Both the position numbers and the translations under genes were made by a program. The notes beneath the pieces are model-generated. The model was not told the origin of the DNA. It made no database searches and saw nothing but the letters and a program-made list of their open reading frames with translations. 5,645 nucleotides of DNA from an uncultured bacterium (GTDB taxonomy: Bacteria > Actinomycetota > Actinomycetes > S36-B12): positions 1 to 5,645 of the forward strand of contig CAITYI010000161.1 in NCBI GenBank assembly GCA_903896585.1, in the 5' to 3' direction. Within the stretch, counting starts at the first letter, position 1. The number at the start of each line of letters is the position of its first letter. This document shows positions 1-5,133 of this stretch, one piece after another.

Positions 1-1
1 G

Positions 2-604
2 ATTGGGGGCCAGGAAGTCGTTGTGCAGACGCTATCCAGCACCTCCACCCAAGTTGTCCTGCAAATACCAGGAGAGATTGACTTGGTCGTTGAGTCGTAC
101 GTGCCAACTGCCATCGCGCAGGCAACTGCTTCTGGAGATTCGCGAATTCGGGTTTTGCGCGAAGGAGTTGTTGCGCTGCAGGGAGAAGGTCTTGCTCCAA
201 ACAGTTTGGTGGACGTAACAATCTTTTCCGAACCGACCAAATTGGGTGTTGTCACAACCGATGCTAAGGGAGTTTTCTCGGCGGAGTTGGTCGTGCCGGC
301 ATCGGTTCCGGCAGGGCCACACACCATCAAACTGGACGGTGTGACATCTGGTGGTGAATTGTTCACCGTTGTCGTGGGAGTAGATGTCCTGAACCCTCGT
401 CATATTGACGGGCTTGGTGGAGCTACCGGTCTGAGTGCCAGTGGATCACCCACGGAGACAGTCACGCTGACAACTGCCCTAGGGGGTCAGTGGTTGCTGC
501 TATTCCTAGTTCTGCTGGGTATCGGGGTGCTGGCAGGCTGGTGGATTATGACAGCGAAACGCCGCAATCGGCAGCGAGATTCGATTTCGGTTAGTAGCCG
601 GTAG
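2..604 (+). CDS. C-terminal part of a membrane-anchored, Ig-like-domain surface protein (5' end outside window)
   Basis: The frame is open from the left edge, so the N-terminus lies outside the window. The GTG at 23 is most likely an internal valine, because the upstream codons read on smoothly and no ribosome binding site precedes it. About 200 residues are visible. Residues ~55-125 form a beta-rich repeat with the signature GEGLAPNSLVDVTIFSEPT, followed by TTDAKGVFSAELVVP and PAGPHTIKL, which resembles Ig-like repeats of actinobacterial cell-surface proteins. A Gly/Ser/Thr linker follows. A single hydrophobic helix (visible residues ~163-184, QWLLLFLVLLGIGVL) then leads into a basic tail, KRRNRQR. 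This arrangement implies an extracellular domain anchored by a C-terminal membrane helix with a short cytoplasmic tail. No LPXTG sorting motif is seen. The ligand and role are unknown. The family assignment rests on pattern only. Confidence 0.8.
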   Translation: MGGQEVVVQTLSSTSTQVVLQIPGEIDLVVESYVPTAIAQATASGDSRIRVLREGVVALQGEGLAPNSLVDVTIFSEPTKLGVVTTDAKGVFSAELVVPASVPAGPHTIKLDGVTSGGELFTVVVGVDVLNPRHIDGLGGATGLSASGSPTETVTLTTALGGQWLLLFLVLLGIGVLAGWWIMTAKRRNRQRDSISVSSR

Positions 605-891
605 TCCATACAGTTCATCTCAAATACGTCAAGTTGATGCTGGGCGCCTCAGGGTGACACCGATGCCGCTCGAAACGCGAAACGCCCTTAGAAGACGCCA
701 ATGAAATAGAGGACATCAAGAAAACTGATCAATTCCCTCACTGGAGTGCAATTCAAAACCGCATTCGACCCGCTCTCTTCGTCATACTGCTTTCTCATGG
801 ACTTGGGCACGGATGCAACTTCTGGAGGAGCCAATTAGGCCCGAAGGAGTAGACAGGGAAGGGGTTAGCAATGTCCCGAGGGAGGATCTTG
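605..891. other. Intergenic spacer with no recognisable gene
   Basis: These 287 bp lie between the surface-protein stop codon and the 3' end of the tRNA-Lys gene. No reading frame of useful length with a ribosome binding site is present on either strand. No convincing hairpin plus T-run terminator was found for either convergent neighbour. Base composition matches the lower-GC flanks, so it appears to be native sequence. Confidence 0.5.
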
Positions 892-964
<73 letters not shown>

Positions 965-998
965 GTGCTTCCGAACTGATGAAGATTAGCACCAAGGG

Positions 999-1013
999 CG
1001 AACTCAGAATTCG
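999..1013. repeat. Left copy of direct repeat flanking the high-GC islet
   Basis: The sequence CGAACTCAGAATTCG matches CGAACTCAGAATCCG at 3320-3334, in the same orientation. The first 12 bases are identical and one mismatch occurs in 15. The pair brackets the GC-rich block, so it is read as a target-site duplication or an attachment-site core. The left copy also forms the 5' side of the tRNA-like anticodon arm described separately. Confidence 0.7.
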
Positions 1014-1048
1014 TCAGGTCGTGGGCTCGAGCCCCATCCGCCCCACCA
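999..1048 (+). other. tRNA 3'-half remnant with encoded CCA
   Basis: The plus strand reads like a tRNA from the anticodon arm to the 3' end. It has a stem-loop CGAA-CTCAGAA-TTCG, a variable segment ending AGGTC, a T arm GTGGG-CTCGAGC-CCCAT (1021-1037), an acceptor 3' strand CCGCCCC (1038-1044), discriminator A and CCA (1046-1048). The matching 5' half (expected acceptor start GGGGCGG and a D arm) is absent upstream, so this is not a working tRNA. T54 is replaced by C, which makes the T arm a GGGCTCGAGCCC palindrome. The anticodon loop CTCAGAA resembles the elongator tRNA-Met loop CTCATAA with one change, but the parent tRNA cannot be fixed. Such 3' halves typically mark attachment sites of integrated elements. 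Confidence 0.55.
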
Positions 1049-1067
1049 ACCGGCGTGTGGTTTCGGC

Positions 1068-1084
1068 TGATGCTTGACACTCCA
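1068..1084 (+). repeat. Left terminal inverted repeat of the IS481 remnant
   Basis: TGATGCTTGACACTCCA pairs with the right end, with mismatches at positions 5 and 17. It contains TTGACA (1074-1079), a -35-like hexamer pointing into the element towards the transposase start. Confidence 0.75.
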
Positions 1085-1087
1085 CTC

Positions 1088-1297
1088 ATGTTGGTGGAGC
1101 TGAGTGTCATGGAGCAGAGGTATCAGGCGGTGTCGCCTCAAACCGTTCACGCGTGGCTGACCAGGTATGAGCGGGTTGGCCTTGCGGCGCTTGCCGACCG
1201 ATCGCATCGCCCGAAGGGGTGCGCGCATAAGATGCCGACATCGCTAGAGGCGGTGGTGCAGGAGATGCGGCGAGCGCGCCCGGGAGCCCTGGCGTAG
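1088..1297 (+). pseudogene. Truncated IS481-family transposase (N-terminal fragment)
   Basis: The 69-residue fragment begins MLVELSVMEQRYQAV and continues with QTVHAWLTRYERVGLAAL, ADRSHRP and a short helical stretch ending VVQEMRRARPG. This is the typical N-terminal helix-turn-helix region of IS481 transposases. Between RYQAV and SPQTVHAWL the family normally has about 18-20 further residues (the first part of the helix-turn-helix). They are missing here, consistent with an in-frame deletion. After RRARPG the sequence diverges into ALA and a TAG stop, where the family continues into the catalytic domain. It therefore lacks all DDE residues and cannot be active. The ATG at 1088 fits the family start; a second ATG at 1109 (MEQRYQ) is also possible. 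Deletion sizes are inferred from knowledge of the family, not from an alignment. Confidence 0.85.
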
Positions 1298-1351
1298 GAG
1301 TAGCAGCCGCGGATCACGCAGAAGGTGCGATAAGAAAGACATGATCCATCC

Positions 1352-1368
1352 AGGAGTGTCAAGGATCA
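1352..1368 (-). repeat. Right terminal inverted repeat of the IS481 remnant
   Basis: The reverse complement reads TGATCCTTGACACTCCT and matches the left end at 15 of 17 positions. Its TTGACA points leftward into the element, so it offers no outward promoter for the hydrolase gene downstream. Confidence 0.75.
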
Positions 1369-1389
1369 GGTGAATACACTCGGGGTACC

Positions 1390-1408
1390 ACCAGCCGGCG
1401 TTGCTGGT
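1390..1408 (+). promoter_or_regulatory. Small hairpin just upstream of the hydrolase ribosome binding site
   Basis: ACCAGC (1390-1395) and GCTGGT (1403-1408) form a 6-bp stem with a 7-base loop, ending four bases before the ribosome binding site. It could modulate translation of the hydrolase mRNA, or be a chance fold in GC-rich DNA. A -10-like TACACT (1375-1380) lies just upstream, but no good -35 accompanies it. Confidence 0.25.
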
Positions 1409-1411
1409 CGG

Positions 1412-1420
1412 AAAAGGAGG
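1412..1420 (+). promoter_or_regulatory. Strong ribosome binding site deciding a GTG start
   Basis: AAAAGGAGG is a near-perfect Shine-Dalgarno sequence ending 7 bases before GTG at 1428. It selects that codon over the in-frame TTG at 1401, which has no such site. Confidence 0.85.
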
Positions 1421-1427
1421 CAGTGAC

Positions 1428-3152
1428 GTGAGCATCAACGTCGACGTCGACGACGACGTCACGCCGGAACCGGTCGCCCCCACGTTATCGGCCGCCTCGT
1501 CGCGCCCGCGCGTGTTCCAGCCCGTCTTCTCGAGCACCGGTCTGGCCGTTGCCGCGTTCTTTTTTGCGCTTTCGCTGCTGCCGTCACTGCTGCCGCGGGC
1601 GGGGTACGCCCAGGGCGTCATATCCGGTGTGACGCTGATGATCGGCTACGGCATCGGCGCGGGCAGCCAGTCACTGTGGGACTACCTCGGCATTCCTAAG
1701 CTCACGGGACGGACCCGCACCATCGTGCTGGACTTTCTGATCGCGCTGGTCGTCGGACTTGCCTTGTTCGCTGCCTGGCGCCAAGTGGGCTGGCAGAACG
1801 AGATCCGCGCGTTGTTCGGTATACCGCAGGTGTCGTGGACCGTGTGGCCCGTCATCATCGGCGTCGCCCTCCTCACCGCGGTGCTGCTGTTGATTGTCGC
1901 GCGCTCGCTGCGCCTGCTCTTCAGGACGGTATTCGGCTGGCTCGGTCGCAAGCTGCCTCACCGCCTGGCTGTCGTCCTCGGCGGCGCGGGGCTTCTCTTG
2001 CTGTTCTGGCTGATGATCACGGGCCTGCTGTTCAACGGGTTACTTTCCGTCTTAAACTCCGGCTTCTCCACTACTGACGAATCCACGGCCGCGGGCATCG
2101 AGCAGCCTCAGGCAGCCGAACGATCGGGCAGCCCCGCATCGCTGGTGAAGTGGGACGATCTCGGACGTCAGGGTCGATCTTTCGTCGCGTCGGGTCCGTC
2201 GGTCGCCCAGATCAACGAGTTCAGCGGTGGTGGGGCGATGGAGCCGATCCGTGCGTACGTCGGATTGGAGTCCGCCGACACTCCGCAGGGTCGCGCTGAC
2301 CTCCTGCTCGCTGAGCTCAAGCGCGCGGGAGCGTTCGAGCGCGAGGCCCTCGTCCTCGCGACCACGACCGGCACCGGCTCGCTCGACCCCAATGGGGTGG
2401 ACCCCATCGACTACATCTTCAACGGTGACGACGCGATCGCCGGCGTGCAGTACTCCTACCTGCCGAGCGTTATCTCGCTGATCTCCGAACAGCGGGCCGT
2501 AGGTGAGACGTCACTTGCCGTGTTCGACACAATCCACCAATACTGGTCGACTTTGCCCGAGGGTTCGCGCCCGAAGTTGTATTTGTATGGATTGTCGCTC
2601 GGGTCTTACGGCGTCGAGAGCGTGCTGAACTCGATCAACGCGATCAACCAGCCCATCGATGGTGCGCTCATGTCCGGCCCACCTTTCGTGAGCGACCTGA
2701 ACACCATGATCGTCACGAGTCGTGATCCCGGCTCGCCGGAGTGGCTGCCCATCTACCGAGCCGGAAGCACGGTGCGATTCACCTCCGAGGAGGGCTTCGC
2801 GGACACCCCCGGTCCGTGGGGCCCGACGCGGATCGTCTACCTGCAGTACGGCTCCGATCCCGTGGTCAATTTCAGCCCTTCCCTCGCCTGGGAGCGCCCG
2901 GACTGGCTGCAGGATGGACGGCGCCCGCCGGACGTCTCGGAGCGGATGGGCTGGTTTCCGCTGGTGAGCATGGTGCAGGTTGCCTTCGACCTGCCCGGCT
3001 CCAACTCCGTTCCCGAGGGGTTCGGGCACTTGTACTCCAAGAAGGCCAACACCGAGTCCTGGGTAGCGATCACCAACCCGCCCGGATGGACAGCCGAGAA
3101 GACGACCGCGCTGACGGCCCTGCTCGAGTCCCAGCCCCGGGTAGGCAGCTAA
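1428..3152 (+). CDS. Membrane alpha/beta-hydrolase, Abhydrolase_9 (DUF2319) family
   Basis: The protein has 574 residues, full length for this actinobacterial family, which is annotated as predicted membrane alpha/beta-hydrolases of unknown substrate. An acidic N-terminus (VDVDDD) precedes five predicted membrane helices (~38-57, 61-82, 98-117, 137-159, 180-209). The first pair contains the SLLPSLLPRAGYAQG motif typical of the N-terminal domain (Abhydrolase_9_N). The C-terminal domain (~245-570) carries the nucleophile elbow GLSLG with Ser390. Asp477 in YGSDPV and His534 in GFGHLY are plausible triad partners. Other family-like blocks are EPIRAYVGLESA, YIFNGDDAIAGVQYSYLPS and LMSGPPF. GTG is chosen as the start because of the strong Shine-Dalgarno sequence at 1412-1420. 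The gene stands alone on its strand within a high-GC block and differs in base use from both flanks, which implies transfer from a GC-rich actinobacterium. The substrate is unknown; a lipid or cell-envelope ester would be a guess. Confidence 0.9.
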   Translation: MSINVDVDDDVTPEPVAPTLSAASSRPRVFQPVFSSTGLAVAAFFFALSLLPSLLPRAGYAQGVISGVTLMIGYGIGAGSQSLWDYLGIPKLTGRTRTIVLDFLIALVVGLALFAAWRQVGWQNEIRALFGIPQVSWTVWPVIIGVALLTAVLLLIVARSLRLLFRTVFGWLGRKLPHRLAVVLGGAGLLLLFWLMITGLLFNGLLSVLNSGFSTTDESTAAGIEQPQAAERSGSPASLVKWDDLGRQGRSFVASGPSVAQINEFSGGGAMEPIRAYVGLESADTPQGRADLLLAELKRAGAFEREALVLATTTGTGSLDPNGVDPIDYIFNGDDAIAGVQYSYLPSVISLISEQRAVGETSLAVFDTIHQYWSTLPEGSRPKLYLYGLSLGSYGVESVLNSINAINQPIDGALMSGPPFVSDLNTMIVTSRDPGSPEWLPIYRAGSTVRFTSEEGFADTPGPWGPTRIVYLQYGSDPVVNFSPSLAWERPDWLQDGRRPPDVSERMGWFPLVSMVQVAFDLPGSNSVPEGFGHLYSKKANTESWVAITNPPGWTAEKTTALTALLESQPRVGS

Positions 3153-3319
3153 CCGCGCCGGGTGCCCTTCATGGTCGTCACCTCGACACGAGCCGGAGGC
3201 CCAGGTCCGCGTTGACCCGAGGTGAGGCGCGTTGTCGTTTCCTGAACGGGATGCCTTCTGAGAGACGGAATATTGGCGGAGTGCTGGATCCTGGTGGCAC
3301 CTCATGGCCCACCTGTCAA
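3153..3319. other. Right end of the islet, no gene recognised
   Basis: These 167 bp run from the hydrolase stop codon to the right direct repeat. No hairpin plus T-run terminator and no supported frame were found. The last bases, read from the right edge inward (minus strand), are TTGACAGGTGGGCC. They partly mirror the left edge, TCGTCAGGTCGTGGGC. Confidence 0.4.
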
Positions 3320-3334
3320 CGAACTCAGAATCCG
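3320..3334. repeat. Right copy of direct repeat flanking the high-GC islet
   Basis: CGAACTCAGAATCCG repeats 999-1013 with one mismatch (12 identical bases, then C for T, then CG). It overlaps the last codons and the TGA stop (3325-3327, minus strand) of the lipase gene, so the lipase frame is intact on this side of the junction. Confidence 0.7.
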
Positions 3335-4848
3335 GTGGCTTTGATCTGGGTGAAAATCTCTTTTGCCATGCTTTCCAGGCCCGATGGATTGGGGTGGAAT
3401 GAACCGCTGGTGAAACCGGTGAAGCCGGTCAAGCCAAATACCCATGCATTTGTTCCGGCGCAGACTCCGTGACCCGTGGTGGAGTCTCCGGATGCGCCCC
3501 AAATACCCATGACCGGTTGCCAGCCCAGAGAAGTTGTTGCATTGATTTGGCCATTGAGTGAACCGGCGGCATTGTCGAGGTTGACTGTCTGGCTGCGCGT
3601 GGTCGTGTAGGGAAAGGGATTTGACGGAGAGGGGTTCAAAATAGTGTCGCGAGCCCATTGAAAATCATCGCGCGAAATTGTGAGGTAACTACAGATGGAA
3701 CCAGTTGCTGACCGAGTGATATCCGGGTAGGAGGAGGTGAACACTTTTCCACCCGGGGAGATTTGTAGGCCTTGGATTGTGTCACCGGTGGCGGACTGGC
3801 AGGGAACACCGGCGAGGCAGTTATTAAATCGGGAGTAGGCACCCGCCAATTTTGCGGTCTCGGACTGCACCCCACCTTGGACGGTGGGGTAGCTGGAGAG
3901 CGGCTTTGATGTGGCCTTGGCTAGTGGGCAGTTGCTGGTAAGTGCGCAGGTGGTCAAAATGGAGCCGAAGCCAACGTCATTGCCCCCAATGGTGAGCGAC
4001 AGGATATCGATACTCCGATTACCAATCAGGCCGCTAACTTGCTCGATTTGCGTTGGAGTATTCGAGTACTGATCACCTAATATTCCTCGATCAACAGTTG
4101 CCCCTGAACAAGAAACATCTACCAGAGTTACCGATGTTTTCGCGGACGCCTCTTCTAACTGTAATGCGGCCTGTGCTGGTGCTCCATGAACACTCCGATT
4201 GCATTGGTCGTTGTCCCAGTAAGGATCAAAACGAGCAGATGTATTTCTGAGCCATGCATTCACATTGCGTGGGTTCCCTTCACCCGATGCATAGGAGTCA
4301 CCCATAACTACCATCAATATGTTGGAAACATTCGCGACCATGGATACGCGTTTTGTGGCGGAGCCCTTGCGCACCGTGAGTTTGAGGCTGTGTAAGCCCT
4401 CGGGTAATGAAATGGTTTGACGACAGGTTTTTTTCGTGAGTTTCTTGACCGGTGTAGTGGCAACCACTGCACCCCCACGTTGGACGGTCCACGTATAGGT
4501 ATCTCCGACTGACTTGCAGGCATTGAGCAAAACAGGAAATCCGGTGTCATCGAGGTACCACGAAAGTGATCCATCGATTAAGCGTTCATTCGGTTGGGCA
4601 ATGAAGTTGCCGGCGCCAACGAAATTGGCTGAAGGCTGGGCCGAGCGGGCACCTGAAGATGGGACGCCACCATCGCCATCGATAAATCCGTCGCCGTTGG
4701 CGTCTTTACTCTGCGGAACCATGGACCACGAGCCCACGGCTTTCGGTGCCGGTGCCGCATGTGACGTTGACACGTGCAAACTTGTCGCTGGGAGCAAGGT
4801 GGCAACCAGGGCGAGGCCGAGTGCCGGGGTCCACAGGAGAGATCTCAC
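3325..4848 (-). CDS. Secreted SGNH/GDSL-type lipase or esterase with N-terminal Ca-loop and Ig-like domain
   Basis: The protein has 507 residues. A signal peptide (1-~32, with TPALGLALVATLLPA as core and SHA-AP as a likely cleavage site) indicates export. Residues 49-60 (DANGDGFIDGDG) form an EF-hand or dockerin-like calcium loop. Residues ~90-175 look like an Ig-like beta domain. The SGNH hydrolase domain follows: block I VVMGDSYASGEGNP (Ser185), block II SCSGAT (Gly249), block III IGGNDVGFG (Asn290) and block V SFHPNPSG (His485). The residue three before His485 is Gly482, not the usual Asp, so a Ser-His dyad or another acid is likely. Ten cysteines fit an exported, disulfide-bonded enzyme. 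The GTG at 4848 is the only start before an in-frame stop (TGA at 4849-4851). It has no ribosome binding site but sits 6 bases after TACCGT, suggesting a leaderless mRNA. The substrate is probably an ester or lipid outside the cell. Confidence 0.9.
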   Translation of the reverse strand: MRSLLWTPALGLALVATLLPATSLHVSTSHAAPAPKAVGSWSMVPQSKDANGDGFIDGDGGVPSSGARSAQPSANFVGAGNFIAQPNERLIDGSLSWYLDDTGFPVLLNACKSVGDTYTWTVQRGGAVVATTPVKKLTKKTCRQTISLPEGLHSLKLTVRKGSATKRVSMVANVSNILMVVMGDSYASGEGNPRNVNAWLRNTSARFDPYWDNDQCNRSVHGAPAQAALQLEEASAKTSVTLVDVSCSGATVDRGILGDQYSNTPTQIEQVSGLIGNRSIDILSLTIGGNDVGFGSILTTCALTSNCPLAKATSKPLSSYPTVQGGVQSETAKLAGAYSRFNNCLAGVPCQSATGDTIQGLQISPGGKVFTSSYPDITRSATGSICSYLTISRDDFQWARDTILNPSPSNPFPYTTTRSQTVNLDNAAGSLNGQINATTSLGWQPVMGIWGASGDSTTGHGVCAGTNAWVFGLTGFTGFTSGSFHPNPSGLESMAKEIFTQIKATGF

Positions 4849-4881
4849 TCAGACACGGTAGGCCATGGCCGGATGACCGTG
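4849..4881 (-). promoter_or_regulatory. Candidate leaderless promoter and dyad upstream of the lipase gene
   Basis: On the minus strand TACCGT (4860-4855) resembles an actinobacterial -10 box (TAnnnT). It ends six bases before the lipase GTG, the spacing of leaderless transcripts. The same stretch holds a perfect 10-bp palindrome, GGCCATGGCC (4861-4870). It is flanked by CACGGT (4854-4859) and its inverted copy ACCGTG (4876-4881). The dyad overlaps the -10 box, so it could be an operator. It could instead be a weak terminator hairpin for the gene upstream, although it lacks a T-run. No clear -35 box is visible. Confidence 0.35.
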
Positions 4882-4899
4882 GGAAATCGGGACCGGATC

Positions 4900-5133
4900 C
4901 TAGATATAGGGACAGTGGCGGCAGCCTCGGCCACAGCAAAACCCGCGGTCAAGATGATGGTCACTGGTCATGGCGAATAATCCGGTAAAGGGATCAAGGT
5001 ATCCCGCCTGACCCGTGGCACACGCTGATGCGTGGGCCGACATGATCGCGAAGTAATGGGGGTGTGCCGGGTCGAGGCGATCGGGTTTGGGTATTCCCGG
5101 ATTGTCACGCGCTTCGGTATCGCCCTTGGCCAT
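4900..5133 (-). CDS. DUF5522 small cysteine-rich protein
   Basis: This 77-residue protein ends in YLDPFTGLFAMTSDHHLDRGFCCGRGCRHCPYI. The pattern GYxDPxTGLFxxT, then HLxRGxCCGxxCRHCPY, is the hallmark of the DUF5522 family, found in many bacteria and of unknown function. The CC-x3-C-x2-C cluster suggests metal or iron-sulfur binding (inference). The start is the ATG at 5133, which shares its A with the TAA stop of the upstream racemase gene (TAATG). Translation is therefore probably coupled, and the two genes are co-transcribed. A weak GAAGG lies 12 bases before the ATG. The longer open frame upstream of the ATG is only the shadow of the racemase. The lipase start follows after 51 bp on the same strand. 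Confidence 0.85.
   Translation of the reverse strand: MAKGDTEARDNPGIPKPDRLDPAHPHYFAIMSAHASACATGQAGYLDPFTGLFAMTSDHHLDRGFCCGRGCRHCPYI

Larger units (their letters stand above)
1068..1368 (+). mobile_element. Internally deleted IS481-family element (301 bp)
   Basis: Both ends are visible as inverted repeats of 17 bp with two mismatches (TGATGCTTGACACTCCA at 1068-1084; the reverse complement of 1352-1368 reads TGATCCTTGACACTCCT). They enclose a broken reading frame with the N-terminal signature of IS481-type transposases. An autonomous IS481 element usually exceeds 1 kb, so most of the transposase, including the DDE catalytic core, is gone. No clear target duplication flanks the ends. The element sits just inside the left edge of the high-GC islet and 59 bp upstream of the hydrolase start codon. 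It retains the parts a transposase supplied in trans could act on. Confidence 0.8.
1014..3319. mobile_element. Putative inserted high-GC genomic islet (about 2.3 kb)
   Basis: This block is about two-thirds G+C by eye, against slightly over half in both flanks. It is bounded by a direct repeat whose first 12 bases are identical in both copies. It contains a tRNA 3'-half remnant, an IS481-type remnant and one intact membrane-hydrolase gene with strongly GC-biased third positions. It separates tRNA-Lys from a lipase gene on the same strand; removing it would place the two about 34 bp apart. No integrase or complete transposase is present, so the block is at best an immobile remnant or was mobilised in trans. 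The exact right edge between 3153 and 3319 rests only on the repeat. Confidence 0.6.

Noticed and set aside
972..1010. Repeated CGAACT at 972 and 999 as a possible small array
   Set aside because: Only six bases are shared and the following bases differ. There is no third nearby unit, so it is not a repeat array or CRISPR.
1401..1427. Upstream TTG start for the hydrolase
   Set aside because: The frame upstream of 1428 includes the strong Shine-Dalgarno sequence itself, and TTG at 1401 has no ribosome binding site.
1244..1621. 125-codon minus-strand frame over the IS remnant and hydrolase start
   Set aside because: It is a shadow of the opposite-strand genes and reads through the inverted repeat, with low-complexity Ser/Thr content.
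2511..3305. 264-codon open frame antisense to the hydrolase gene
   Set aside because: It lies opposite a gene with clear family motifs in a GC-rich block, where long antisense frames are common. It has no recognisable domain or ribosome binding site.
2741..3472. 243-codon plus-strand frame running across the islet's right boundary
   Set aside because: It overlaps the hydrolase in another frame and then runs antisense into the lipase. It mixes foreign and native sequence and has no family pattern.
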